A stretch of 64,000 nt of DNA from G963663495 sp963663495 (GTDB taxonomy: Bacteria > Bacteroidota > Rhodothermia > Rhodothermales > Bin80). The stretch is from positions 1,674,001 to 1,738,000 of the forward strand of contig OY760427.1 of NCBI GenBank assembly GCA_963663495.1, in the 5' to 3' direction. Of the stretch, positions 1-8,445 are shown piece after piece. The translations under genes and the position numbers were made by a program. The notes under the pieces are model-generated. The model did no database searches. It saw nothing but the letters and a program-made list of their open reading frames with translations, and was not told the DNA's origin. Numbering within the stretch: the stretch's first letter is position 1; each line of letters starts with the position of its first letter.

Positions 1-383
1 ACCACCAGGAGTTGGACGGGCTGGGTGGTGTACATCTCGCCGCCTATGTTCATGGTGGCAGCACCAATACGGACATCTCCCTCACGCAGAGGCCGGTACA
101 GCCATGTGAAACCGAGAGTGCGGGTCATGCTCGTTCCTACGATGGAGATGCTGCTCTGTGTTGAGGGCCTACGCTGCAACAGCTCTAGACCGTCCGCCTC
201 CGGCGGATTCAAAGATTCCAAATCTGCATTGTCCGCGCCCTCTATCTCAATGGTATAGCGTACGGCATCGTTAATGCCAATGGTGCTTTGGTTTACAAGA
301 GCAGAAACCTGCTGGGCTGATGCAGGAGGCTTGGCTAGAACGAGCGCTGCCAGGGACCATGCCACATACAGTGGAGCGCGCAT
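1..383 (-). CDS. batD: BatD, N-terminal part (runs off the left edge)
   Basis: Reading the minus strand from an ATG at 383 gives a signal peptide (MRAPLYVAWSLAAL..., cut near ASAQQ) followed by a beta-rich region containing VNQSTIGINDAVRYTIEI, which resembles the N-terminal repeats of BatD/oxygen-tolerance proteins. The frame stays open to base 1, so only about 127 residues are visible. It begins 4 bp after the batC stop, in the usual batA-batB-batC-batD order. BatD is normally a periplasmic protein anchored by a C-terminal membrane helix and is thought to work with the VWA proteins BatA/BatB in stress tolerance; the exact role is unresolved in the family. Identification rests on the N-terminal pattern plus operon position. 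Confidence 0.8.
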   Translation of the reverse strand, partial: MRAPLYVAWSLAALVLAKPPASAQQVSALVNQSTIGINDAVRYTIEIEGADNADLESLNPPEADGLELLQRRPSTQSSISIVGTSMTRTLGFTWLYRPLREGDVRIGAATMNIGGEMYTTQPVQLLV

Positions 384-387
384 GTTA

Positions 388-1140
388 TTACCAGTCCTTA
401 GCAACGCGCCGGCGAGGGGTTTCCACTCTACGGATTTCTCGCAATAGCTGTTGTTCATCGTTCTCTAGCGCCTGCAGGATACGCTCGGCCTGTTCTGGGG
501 TCAGCTCCTGCCCATTTGTATCAGATTCGCCGGGCTGCTGCTCCTGTTGTTCCTGACGTTCCGAGTCCTGCCGCTCTTGCTGTTGCTCCTGATTATCCTG
601 CTCCGGCGGTTCTTCCTGTTCTTCCTGTTCTTCCTGATCCTGTTCCTGATCCTGTTCTTCCTGTTCCTGATCCGGCTCTTGCTCTTGTTGCTGCTCCTGC
701 TCCTGTTGGCGAAGGACAAATTCGTAGTTAAACCGGGCATCCTCGTTACCCGGATCGGCGAGCAAGACATCGCGATAGTGCTTTAGTGCTGCATCTTGGT
801 CCTGGCGCTGAAAAGCCGCGTTGCCGGCATTGTAGGTGGACCGTATACGGTCCACCTGCTGCGGTGCGTGACTGGCTGCTCGGGCAAAAGCCTCGCCCGC
901 ACCATCGAAATTCTGCTGTCTATAGAGTGCCGCCCCCAGATTGTTCTGTAGCCCATAGTAGGCCGCATCCGGCTCCCGGCCATCGTCGTATGTTTGCATG
1001 CCCTCGGAATACGTTTCCGTCGCTTCCTCATACTGGCTAGTCTCGTATTGGGTATTGCCATCCCGACCCTTCTTGCGGGCTGCCGAACCAGGCAATAGCT
1101 GGGATACCAGCACGAACGCTATCAGTCCCAGAATATGCAT
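388..1140 (-). CDS. batC: BatC, TPR protein with a Gln/Glu/Asp-rich tail
   Basis: 250 aa. It has an N-terminal hydrophobic segment (residues 1-20), then tetratricopeptide-type helices (about 30-140, with NNLGAALYRQQNFDGA and YNAGNAAFQRQDQDAALKHY), then a long E/Q/D low-complexity stretch (about 145-215), and ends with LTPEQAERILQALENDEQ, a tail typical of BatC. The start codon shares one base with the batB stop (TAATG), so translation is probably coupled. BatC is expected to be a membrane-anchored scaffold for BatA/BatB. The low-complexity DNA is built on CTG/TTC-type repeats and is likely to vary in length between strains. Confidence 0.9.
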   Translation of the reverse strand: MHILGLIAFVLVSQLLPGSAARKKGRDGNTQYETSQYEEATETYSEGMQTYDDGREPDAAYYGLQNNLGAALYRQQNFDGAGEAFARAASHAPQQVDRIRSTYNAGNAAFQRQDQDAALKHYRDVLLADPGNEDARFNYEFVLRQQEQEQQQEQEPDQEQEEQDQEQDQEEQEEQEEPPEQDNQEQQQERQDSERQEQQEQQPGESDTNGQELTPEQAERILQALENDEQQLLREIRRVETPRRRVAKDW

Positions 1141-2147
1141 TACCGTCTCTTTCTTCTATCAGGGATCACCGCCTCCAGGAAGAGTAGCAAGATGGCCACT
1201 GCAAGCGGCCATTGGTACTTATTATCATACTCTTCGAACTCCTCGATTCCGAAGTCACCTCTTTCTAAACGACCCAATGCGGGGATTATTTTCGACAGCG
1301 AACTGGAAGTTCGCAGAATCTGAAAATAGGCACCATCGCTGGCCAGCGCTTTAAGCCCGTGTTCCTCCAGCCTCGTATGAATGATTTGACCAGACTGATC
1401 CTTCCTGTAGCCGCTCCGTACTCCACTGTTGTAAAGGGGAATAGGAGCACCCGACAGTTCGCCCACGCCCGCCGCATACATGACGATATCCTGCTCATTT
1501 GCGCTCGCCAGCAGGCCATCAAGGCCAGGAACGTGATTTTCTCCGTCCGACACAATCAGGAGCGCACGGCTCGGGTCACCTTCGCCCGATGATGGAATAT
1601 CAAAGGCTTCGAATGCCGTCCTCAAGGCAGCGGAAAAGTCCGTGCCGGGAGTCGACAGCAAGTCAGGTCCTGCGATATCCAAGAATAGACGGAGGGCGGA
1701 ATAGTCGGTCGTAAGCGGGCACTGCAGAAACGCATCTCCCGCGAATATAACCAGCCCGACCCGGTCACCCTGAAGATCGTTAAGCAGTTTCTTGATCTCT
1801 CCCCTGGCTCGCTCCAACCGATTAGGCGCTACATCTTCCGCCAACATGGATGCGGATACGTCCAGGGCGATCACAAGATCAACTCCCTCGCGGGTCACTT
1901 CCCGTAGGCGCGTACCCACCTGAGGACCAGCCAGTGCCACTGCCAGAAGCGCAGTGCCGGCGACCAGCACTGCAGCCTTCCAGCGCCGACGTCGGATACT
2001 GATTGTAGCGGCCAGCTGCATTACAAGACTGTGGTCGCCGAACTGCCTGCGGATGCGCGCCCGTTGCCAGGCCGCTGTCAGGAACAGGACAGCGACCGCA
2101 GGGGCAGCCGATAGAGCCCAAAGGTATTCCGGGTGTTGCCAAGTCAT
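1140..2147 (-). CDS. batB: BatB, von Willebrand factor A domain membrane protein
   Basis: 335 aa. Two hydrophobic segments near the N-terminus (about 8-25 and 55-75) precede a VWA domain that opens with VIALDVSASM, a complete DxSxS metal-site (MIDAS) motif, and continues with DGENHVPG. A C-terminal membrane helix (about 310-328) ends in basic residues (PDRRKRR). This is the standard Bat VWA layout. It lies 9 bp behind batA and overlaps the batC start by one base. VWA proteins of this type bind protein partners through a Mg-dependent site. The partner here is presumably BatC/BatD; that is inferred from the family, not seen in the sequence. Confidence 0.93.
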   Translation of the reverse strand: MTWQHPEYLWALSAAPAVAVLFLTAAWQRARIRRQFGDHSLVMQLAATISIRRRRWKAAVLVAGTALLAVALAGPQVGTRLREVTREGVDLVIALDVSASMLAEDVAPNRLERARGEIKKLLNDLQGDRVGLVIFAGDAFLQCPLTTDYSALRLFLDIAGPDLLSTPGTDFSAALRTAFEAFDIPSSGEGDPSRALLIVSDGENHVPGLDGLLASANEQDIVMYAAGVGELSGAPIPLYNSGVRSGYRKDQSGQIIHTRLEEHGLKALASDGAYFQILRTSSSLSKIIPALGRLERGDFGIEEFEEYDNKYQWPLAVAILLLFLEAVIPDRRKRR

Positions 2148-2156
2148 AAACCTTTG

Positions 2157-3140
2157 CTACGGGAAGCGCCGTAGCACTGTAGTACCGAGCAAAATCTCAA
2201 GCAGGAATAATGCCGCTGCAGGCCAAAGGTACGCGACGAAGTGGTCTTCAAAATCTGTGTACACCTCAGTCTCAATCTTTGTGGTTTCCAACTCACCAAT
2301 ACGTTCATATATGCTACGCAATGCAGACTCGTCCGCAGCTCGGTAGTACTGCCCTCCGGTATTCGAGGCCACACTTCGCAGCATATCCTCATCAATCTCA
2401 ACGCGTACCATCTGGCGGCGCGATCCGGCTATCGGATGGTCAACTACAAACGGGGCCTCACCGTGTGTCCCGACGCCAACGGTATACACCCGAACATCCA
2501 ACGCTGCCGCTACATCGGATGCCGTTACCGGATCTATTTCGCCGCGGTTATTCTGCCCGTCAGTAAGAAGAATAATGACCTTGCTCTCCGCATCGGACTC
2601 TTTCAGGCGATTCACCGCGGTAGCAAGTGCGGTGCCTATGGCCGTGCCGTCATCAATGACACCGACCTCAACTTCGTTAAGCATGTGATGGAGAAAGCCA
2701 TAATCCAATGTCAGAGGGGCTTGCGTGTAGGCCTTGGCCGCAAAGACGATCAGACCGATGCGGTCGGAAAGTCGGCCATCAATAAAGTCAGATGCTACGT
2801 CACGGGCTACTTCAAACCTGTTAGGACGAAAATCCTGAGCCAGCATGGATGAAGATGTGTCAAGGATCAAGACTATATCTACACCTTCGGCATAGCGTTC
2901 CTGCACGACATTTCTGAGCTGTGGTCGAGCAATGGCTACAACAGCAAACGCCAGAACAGCCATGCGGAGCACCGGTGGAACGGGCCCCAGGTAGGTTCGC
3001 AGGCTCCGCGGAGCTGCCCGTACTGTTTCCATGTTGCCGAAACGGAGCCCCTCCTGGGCGCTACGGCGCATCCAGTACCAAAGGCCTGGAAGAGGCACCA
3101 GTACCAGCAACCATAGTAGCCTTGGATGTGCGAATTCCAT
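2157..3140 (-). CDS. batA: BatA, von Willebrand factor A domain membrane protein
   Basis: 327 aa. An N-terminal BatA-type hydrophobic region (FAHPRLLWLLVLVPLPGLW) is followed by a second helix and a VWA domain with VLILDTSSSM (MIDAS DxSxS) and ILLTDGQNNRGEIDP. A C-terminal helix (YLWPAAALFLLEILLG) anchors the protein. The pair BatA/BatB in this order, with the DUF58 protein upstream, is the conserved Bacteroidota arrangement. Only 6 bp separate it from the upstream membrane-protein gene. The sequence shows no missing MIDAS residues. Confidence 0.93.
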   Translation of the reverse strand: MEFAHPRLLWLLVLVPLPGLWYWMRRSAQEGLRFGNMETVRAAPRSLRTYLGPVPPVLRMAVLAFAVVAIARPQLRNVVQERYAEGVDIVLILDTSSSMLAQDFRPNRFEVARDVASDFIDGRLSDRIGLIVFAAKAYTQAPLTLDYGFLHHMLNEVEVGVIDDGTAIGTALATAVNRLKESDAESKVIILLTDGQNNRGEIDPVTASDVAAALDVRVYTVGVGTHGEAPFVVDHPIAGSRRQMVRVEIDEDMLRSVASNTGGQYYRAADESALRSIYERIGELETTKIETEVYTDFEDHFVAYLWPAAALFLLEILLGTTVLRRFP

Positions 3141-3146
3141 GAGGAA

Positions 3147-4091
3147 CTATTCCTCGGATTTATTGCTGATCTGATCGATCTTAGTCTGAACAAGAGTCAC
3201 GATTTCAAGGGCGGACTCGGCGCATTGGGAATGACAAGACGGGTCTGGGAAATAGTCAGCGAACTTGACTAGGTCCGCAAGTTCCAGCACATCGCGCGTG
3301 CGGCTAGGTACAGGGCCCGGAACAAGGTGGCGGACGGCAGGCCGCACGAACGCACGCAAGAGCTCGGAAGTAGTCTGCTCCATAGCGGGCACATTCAGCA
3401 CACTCTCAAAATACGTTCGAAGGGCAGTGGACACGTTTATGTGGTATGGCTTTACCTCAACGATATGCCTCGGCGGTGCCTTGGCCAGGCGCAGCAGCGT
3501 TTCTGTGGCGACAATGTAGGGAGATGGCCCAGGCGTGCCCTGGTCAACCAGTGTAAGCGTCTGGCGTGAGCGTCGTATGAAGTAGATTACAAGGATGATT
3601 CCTACGAGAATTGCGATTCCAACGACCACATACAGCCAGATCGGACGGTTAAACACGGCTAAGTCTGCGATATCGCGGATATCGGTTGCATTCGGCGGCA
3701 GAACAGATATCATGGGTATGGTGAGCGAAGGTGTGGAATCTGTTGCGGCACCATTTCCGAATGAAACAGGAAGCGATGGGATATGGGCAGTATTCAATGC
3801 AAAGCTGGTCACGTCGTACATAATGCTGTCCAGTCGTCCCCCTACTATTGACCGGGATCCTTGCTCCCTTGCGCCCGTGACCACGAGGTCGCCGAAGGTG
3901 GAATCTGCCGAGTCGAGCGCGGGGAAAGCGGCCGGCGCATCAAAGTCGTGCTGTGCATACAGCGTCAAGACGAAGCGCTCGCCGATCGCCACGCTGTCTA
4001 ACGATAGCGTGGCAGTAACACGCTGACCTGAAGCAGGTCCCACAACCAGGAAGGCCATAAGGCAGGTGATTGTAACGGCGGTGGGTCGCAT
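3147..4091 (-). CDS. Bat-operon membrane protein (DUF4381/BatD-like layout)
   Basis: 314 aa. A signal peptide (MRPTAVTITCLMAFLVVGPASG) leads into an extracytoplasmic beta-rich domain (about 24-145) that resembles the BatD N-terminal fold. One membrane helix follows (about 150-172, IWLYVVVGIAILVGIILVIYF), then a cytoplasmic C-terminal domain with charged helices. This is the position of the poorly characterised fourth Bat-cluster protein between the DUF58 gene and batA. Its start codon shares one base with the DUF58 stop (TAATG), so it is almost certainly co-translated. Function is unknown; a role in assembling the VWA complex is inferred from the context only. Confidence 0.75.
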   Translation of the reverse strand: MRPTAVTITCLMAFLVVGPASGQRVTATLSLDSVAIGERFVLTLYAQHDFDAPAAFPALDSADSTFGDLVVTGAREQGSRSIVGGRLDSIMYDVTSFALNTAHIPSLPVSFGNGAATDSTPSLTIPMISVLPPNATDIRDIADLAVFNRPIWLYVVVGIAILVGIILVIYFIRRSRQTLTLVDQGTPGPSPYIVATETLLRLAKAPPRHIVEVKPYHINVSTALRTYFESVLNVPAMEQTTSELLRAFVRPAVRHLVPGPVPSRTRDVLELADLVKFADYFPDPSCHSQCAESALEIVTLVQTKIDQISNKSEE

Positions 4092-4966
4092 TACGTCAAT
4101 TGAGCTCGGGCCCGGAAGAAACGCATCAGCGGCTCAATATAGTCTTCTTCCGTGGTAATGAATACTTGGTCAACACGGCATTTTCGGAATAGGGCCTGGA
4201 GGTCTGCCTCTGCCTTCGTTGCCTTGCGATTGAAGGCAGTACGGATTGACGCCCGCCCGGAATCAAGCAGCGTGGTTTCGCCGGTCTCCGGGTCAGTAAG
4301 CTCAAGCAGCCCAAGTGGTGGCAGACTGCGTTCACGCGAGTCATGCAATACCACCGCGATGGTGTCATGTCGGCGTGCCACCAAACGCAAGGATCGTTCG
4401 AAAGAATCGTCATAAAAGTCGCTGATCACGAGAACAATGGACCGCCTTCGCAGCACATGAAGCACATGGTTCAGTGCTGTGCTGACAGATGTCTGACGAG
4501 ACGTAGGTTCATGGGCAAAAAGGTCGCGAATCAGTCGGAGCACGTGTCGACGTCCCTTCTTCGGAGGAACGAACAACTCCACTTTCTCTGAAAAGAGAAG
4601 CAGCCCTACCTTATCATTGTTCTTCAATGCACTGAAGCCCAATATCGCGCAAATCTCCGCTGCGTATTCGCGTTTGAATTTGTCACGCGTGCCGAAGTCC
4701 GCCGACCCGGAGATGTCCACAACGAGAAACAGCGTCTGCTCGCGCTCCTCCTCGAATAGTTTGACAAATGTCTCCCCCGCACGCGCTGTAACGTTCCAGT
4801 CAATGGAGCGAATGTCATCCCCGAGCTGGTATGGCCTGACCTCCGAAAAATCCATGCCACGCCCCTTGAAGGCCGAATGGTATTCTCCGCCGAACACATC
4901 GTTAACCAGCCCTTTGGTGCGTATTTCTATGTGCCGGATCTTTCTGAACAGCTCCTTCGGGATCAT
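4091..4966 (-). CDS. DUF58 domain protein, first gene of the Bat operon
   Basis: About 291 aa from the ATG at 4966 (MIPKELFRKIRHIEIRTKG...). A frame extending upstream to 5182 exists but runs through the divergent yceI promoter and start, so the internal start is preferred. The DUF58 signature is clear: GRGMDFSEVRPYQLGDDIR then SIDWNVTAR, followed by a VWA-like region (VVDISGSADFGT, then ISDFYDDSFE). Proteins of this family are usually encoded immediately downstream of a MoxR AAA ATPase and are its likely client or adaptor. Here no MoxR gene precedes it: the next gene upstream is the divergent yceI. Confidence 0.9.
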   Translation of the reverse strand: MIPKELFRKIRHIEIRTKGLVNDVFGGEYHSAFKGRGMDFSEVRPYQLGDDIRSIDWNVTARAGETFVKLFEEEREQTLFLVVDISGSADFGTRDKFKREYAAEICAILGFSALKNNDKVGLLLFSEKVELFVPPKKGRRHVLRLIRDLFAHEPTSRQTSVSTALNHVLHVLRRRSIVLVISDFYDDSFERSLRLVARRHDTIAVVLHDSRERSLPPLGLLELTDPETGETTLLDSGRASIRTAFNRKATKAEADLQALFRKCRVDQVFITTEEDYIEPLMRFFRARAQLT

Positions 4967-5111
4967 GCGGTAAGCGGGGATTTGGAAAGGGAGTGCGCCA
5001 ACGTTTTTCGGGCTAAAAAGTTGACGATGCGCTAGGAACCCACGCCGAGGGGTATGGTGTACAAAGGTGCTACCCGTACCCCCCCCCGAGCGACACCCGA
5101 GCATTGTCCCT

Positions 5112-5708
5112 ATGAAGTGGATTTCTCTTTTGGCCGCTGCACTTCTTGTGTCTGCGGCTGCTCCGTCTGTGCATGCACCCACGGTATGGAGTGTGGATCA
5201 TGCCCACTCTGCACTGGGTTTCAAGGTTAGGCACTTGGGAATCTCGAATGTGCGCGGCAATTTCAAAGAGTACGAGGCCTCTGTCACCATTGAGGATGAC
5301 GACATCAGTTCCCTGATTGCCGAGGCCACGATTCAGACAGTTAGCATTTTTACGGACAATGATCGAAGGGACAATCATTTGCGCTCTCCAGACTTCTTTG
5401 AAGCGGAAACGTATCCCGAAATACGGTTCGTGAGCTCCGGCGTGCACAGCGTGGAAGGGAACATGTTTGAGCTGGTTGGTGATTTGACAATTCGGGATGT
5501 GACCCGCGAAGTGGTGCTCAACGCGGAGTACTTGGGACGAGCGTCCATGGGTGACCAGGAGCGTGCCGGATTTGTGGCATCTTTGGTGATTGACCGGATG
5601 GACTACGGATTGGCTTGGAATATGCTTACGGAAGCAGGAGGTTTTGTGGTAGGGCATGACGTGGAGATCACGATTGAGCTGGAATTGGTAAAGGCAGCCT
5701 CGCCGTAA
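5112..5708 (+). CDS. YceI-like periplasmic lipid-binding protein
   Basis: About 198 aa from ATG 5112. The start is chosen because it opens directly with a signal peptide (MKWISLLAAALLVSAAAPSV). The mature part shows YceI family motifs: WSVDHAHSALGFKVRHLGIS, NVRGNF, FFEAETYPEIRF, GDLTIRDVTREV and the terminal VGHDVEITIELEL. YceI proteins form lipocalin-like beta barrels that bind long isoprenoid chains. The gene is divergent from the Bat operon and sits 5 bp before purQ, so it may head a yceI-purQ-rhomboid transcription unit. Confidence 0.9.
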   Translation: MKWISLLAAALLVSAAAPSVHAPTVWSVDHAHSALGFKVRHLGISNVRGNFKEYEASVTIEDDDISSLIAEATIQTVSIFTDNDRRDNHLRSPDFFEAETYPEIRFVSSGVHSVEGNMFELVGDLTIRDVTREVVLNAEYLGRASMGDQERAGFVASLVIDRMDYGLAWNMLTEAGGFVVGHDVEITIELELVKAASP

Positions 5709-5713
5709 CCCGC

Positions 5714-6415
5714 ATGGGAGTACGTCTTGGTGTTGTAGTTTTCCCCGGGTCGAACTGTGACCACGACGCATATCATGTCGCGCGGCATGTATTTGATGTG
5801 GAGGCGCGCTTTATTTGGCACAAGGACACCGATCTGGAGGGTGTGGATGCCGTAATTGTTCCAGGAGGCTTTTCCTATGGCGACTACCTGCGGGCCGGTG
5901 CGATTGCACGTTTTTCACCCATTATGCGTAGAGTGGCTGAGTTCGCCGCAGCGGGGGGGGCGGTGCTAGGTGTCTGCAACGGCTTTCAGATCCTGTGTGA
6001 GTGCGGTTTGCTTCCCGGAGTGCTGCTCCGCAATGCTTCGCTTCGCTTCGTTTGCCGTTGGGTGCATGTGCGTGTTGAGCAATCGGCGAACCCGTTCATG
6101 TGTGCGCTGGAGCCCGGCACGGTTTTGCAGATACCGGTTGCGCACGGAGAGGGCAACTACTTTGCGGGTGCTCGCACCTTGACGAGATTAGCGGCACAGG
6201 ATCAGGTAGCGCTGCGGTATTGCCAACCGGACGGCTCGCCTGGCGGCAACCCCAATGGATCAGTGGATGACATTGCGGGCATCACGAACGCGGTCGGCAA
6301 TGTGCTTGGCATGATGCCGCATCCCGAGCGATGTGCGGAGGATGTTTTGGGTAGCTCTGACGGAGGGGTGTTCTTTACCAGCCTTCTGAGCCACATTACG
6401 GGGGCGGTAGCCTGA
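5714..6415 (+). CDS. purQ: Phosphoribosylformylglycinamidine synthase subunit PurQ (glutaminase)
   Basis: 233 aa, the usual PurQ length. It is a class I glutamine amidotransferase domain: VVVFPGSNCDHDAY at the start, IVPGGFSYGDYLRAGAIA, nucleophile Cys88 in GVCNGFQILCE, and His203/Glu205 in MMPHPE, completing the triad. PurQ supplies ammonia to PurL in step 4 of IMP synthesis. A separate PurQ implies a PurS/PurL/PurQ complex rather than the fused large PurL; purS and purL are not in this window. Its stop overlaps the rhomboid start (TGATG). Confidence 0.95.
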   Translation: MGVRLGVVVFPGSNCDHDAYHVARHVFDVEARFIWHKDTDLEGVDAVIVPGGFSYGDYLRAGAIARFSPIMRRVAEFAAAGGAVLGVCNGFQILCECGLLPGVLLRNASLRFVCRWVHVRVEQSANPFMCALEPGTVLQIPVAHGEGNYFAGARTLTRLAAQDQVALRYCQPDGSPGGNPNGSVDDIAGITNAVGNVLGMMPHPERCAEDVLGSSDGGVFFTSLLSHITGAVA

Positions 6416-7017
6416 TGCCGTTCCTGCAGTACCCCTCCACGTTCGGGATTCTGATAGTTACGGTGCTGGTTAGCGTTATGGCGTTGTATCAGGTTCCGTC
6501 GCTGATTGAGCGCTGGGGATTCAGACCTTCTGTCGTACTGCGACGGCGGCAATGGTACCGGTTCCTCACCGCTGCATTGGTGCATGTGGCGCTATGGCAT
6601 CTCGCGCTTAACATGGTGACGCTATACTTTTTCGGGCCGCTGTTGGAACGGAGGCTTGGCTCGCGCCCGTTTCTCATTCTGTACGTTGGATCTGCGCTTG
6701 CTGCGCATGGCATGACATACTTTATGCGTTACACGCAACCCGAATACATTGCCGTAGGAGCTTCCGGTGCGATTAGCGGGGTGCTATTGGGGTACAGCCT
6801 CTTTGAGCCGCTCAGTTTGATTTACTTTTTTGGTATAGTCCCGATACCGGCAATTGTGTTCGCGGCAGGGTTCATTGTCATTTCTGCATCGGCAATGCAT
6901 TCCGGCAAGCGGATCGCTCACGAGGCTCATTTGGGAGGCGCGCTTGGCGGCGTACTTATGACCGTGGTGCTGGAGCCCGAAGTGGTCTCGGTATTCTTGG
7001 GAAACTTCGGCCTTTAG
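6415..7017 (+). CDS. Rhomboid-family intramembrane serine protease
   Basis: 200 aa with six hydrophobic segments. Signature positions are visible: the HxxxN motif at 62-66 (WHLALNM), catalytic Ser117 in GASGAISG, and catalytic His172 in AHLGGALGG. This is a complete minimal rhomboid core without extra domains. The substrate is unknown. The gene overlaps purQ by one base. Its TAG stop lies within the 8-bp target site (7013-7020) duplicated by the tnpB composite inserted directly downstream, so the insertion left the reading frame intact. Confidence 0.92.
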   Translation: MPFLQYPSTFGILIVTVLVSVMALYQVPSLIERWGFRPSVVLRRRQWYRFLTAALVHVALWHLALNMVTLYFFGPLLERRLGSRPFLILYVGSALAAHGMTYFMRYTQPEYIAVGASGAISGVLLGYSLFEPLSLIYFFGIVPIPAIVFAAGFIVISASAMHSGKRIAHEAHLGGALGGVLMTVVLEPEVVSVFLGNFGL

Positions 7018-7025
7018 GAGGGGAA

Positions 7026-8242
7026 TTATATACGTGAGTGACCGACTGTACACAGTGAGACACTTGTATCAATTTCACGGGTCATAGGGGTCGGTAACCC
7101 GAACGCCCCTCGCCGTGCAGCAGCCCCAATCCCGGAGGCCAGTATGTTTGCAGCCGCATTCAGGTCTGCATGATCCGTATGTCCACAGGACATACACGTG
7201 AATTTGCTCCGTGTCTTACGGTTACTCGCTTCTGTGTGCCCACACACAGAACACCGCTGACTGGTATAGGCAGCGGTAACCTTTATCACCTTGCGGCACT
7301 TATAGCCCAGCATCTGATCCAGCTGGCCCCAACCTGGTCGCAGTATCCCACGGTTGAGGCCAGACTTCTGTTTGGCGTTTGTGCCAAAGCTCTCCATCGT
7401 CCCCTTAGCTGAACGTGTCATCGCTTTGATCTTTAGGTCCTCCAATATCACCGTTGAGGAGCAATTGGCAATACTGCGACTTACCTGGTGGTTCGCATTC
7501 TTGAGGACGTTAGCACGCTTGCGCTGTATGCGGGCGATTCTATGCTTCCGCCTGTTACGACGGTTGGAGCCTTTCTTCTGTCTCGCCAGTCTTCGCTGAT
7601 GCCGCTTCAACTTGGCATCAAGACGCTTCGTATCCGGTTGTCTGATAATGCTTGTATCGCCCTCTGTGGAGACCATAGCGACCTGCCCGCAATTACGGTC
7701 AATGCCTCCATCTTGTAGCAGATGACAGCATACCCTTTGCCGGCGTTCTTCTTTACCGTAGCTTTGACGGGTATACCATCAGGGTACGGGTTGCCTCCCC
7801 GCCTGCGGAGCGCCATATATCCCACTTTCGGGATATACAGCTTGCCATCCCGAACCCTTACGTTATCCGGGATCGTGAACGAAGGCGTACTACCACGTCT
7901 GGAATGGAATCTCGGTCTTCTCTTACCCTCCTTGAAGAATGCCTTCCATGCATCCGCCTGATATTTCAATGTGTATCTAATGACACCAAAGGAGTATTCA
8001 GGTAGCCAATCGACCGTGCGGCGCAGCGCCGTGAACCGCTTCCCCAGCGAGAAGAAGCTTACCGAGGGCGGTTTCTCTCCAGCCTCTTTCGCTTTCTTGT
8101 TCGCCTCGCTCTGCTCTGCGAGGATGGTATTCCACACAAACCTACACGCACTCGCTAATCCAGCAAGTTGCTTGGCGTTACTCCGACTTCCGGGCAACAG
8201 CCTGTATGTGATATTGCGGTATGCACTAACCGTTTCGGGCAC
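7026..8242 (-). pseudogene. tnpB: tnpB (RNA-guided nuclease family), copy A, internal deletion
   Basis: The N-terminal half (7607-8242, starting MPETVSAYRNITYRLLPG) and C-terminal half (7026-7676) are in different frames. Compared with copies D and E, a stretch of roughly 31 bp is missing near 7707, between short repeats ending TGCCT. The deletion removes the first RuvC aspartate motif (GIDRNCGQ), so the protein should be inactive. The C-terminal half keeps VILEDLKIKAM (RuvC-II Glu), the zinc finger (CSVCGHTE ... CMSCGHTD) and DLNAAANILASGIGA (RuvC-III Asp). The stop codon TAA lies inside the terminal inverted repeat. Confidence 0.92.
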
Positions 8243-8272
8243 GGTACTGTGCTATATAACTTCCTAATATAT

Positions 8273-8444
8273 GGCAATTATATAGCATGCGTACCCACGT
8301 GTTGAGTTATTTGAAATAATTGCAGTCTTTTCGTGAAAAGCGGGAACCAATTATGAAAAACTGGCGAAAGCCATCTTGTCTGCACCACCAAAGCACAAAA
8401 AGTAACTCCTGCGAAAACGCGTGGCACTCAGCCATATAACTCCC
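8273..8444. repeat. MITE half of composite A (IS1595-type ends)
   Basis: 172 bp with inverted ends GGCAATTATATAGC and GGGAGTTATATGGC. Near-identical 171-172-bp blocks occur at 28023-28194, 39701-39872 and 56027-56197, always next to a tnpB unit. The block contains the last codons of a small ORF (LAKAILSAPPKHKK) that is full length in the IS1595-family element at 32810-32974. This indicates the MITE arose by internal deletion of that element. Confidence 0.85.
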
Positions 8445-8445
8445 T

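Larger units (their letters stand above)
7021..8444. mobile_element. tnpB composite transposon, copy A, with 8-bp target duplications
   Basis: The element begins GGGAATTATATACGTGAG at 7021 and ends, read inward on the other strand, GGGAGTTATATGGCTGAG at 8444. Perfect 8-bp direct repeats TTTAGGAG lie at 7013-7020 and 8445-8452. Internally there are three parts: a tnpB unit (7021-8264) with its own two inverted ends, an 8-bp spacer TAATATAT (8265-8272), and a 172-bp MITE (8273-8444). The outer ends match those of the IS1595-family element at 31239-33013, and 8-bp duplications are characteristic of IS1595. No serine or Y1 tyrosine transposase is present. The element landed between two convergent genes whose stop codons both lie in the target octamer. 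Confidence 0.9.

Noticed and set aside
501..786. Arg/Ser-rich and Leu-rich frames in the batC region
   Set aside because: They are alternate-frame translations of the Gln/Glu repeat tract of batC.
7021..8444. Ordinary IS200/IS605 element
   Set aside because: No TnpA Y1 transposase, and clear 8-bp target duplications with inverted ends, which IS605-type transposition does not create.
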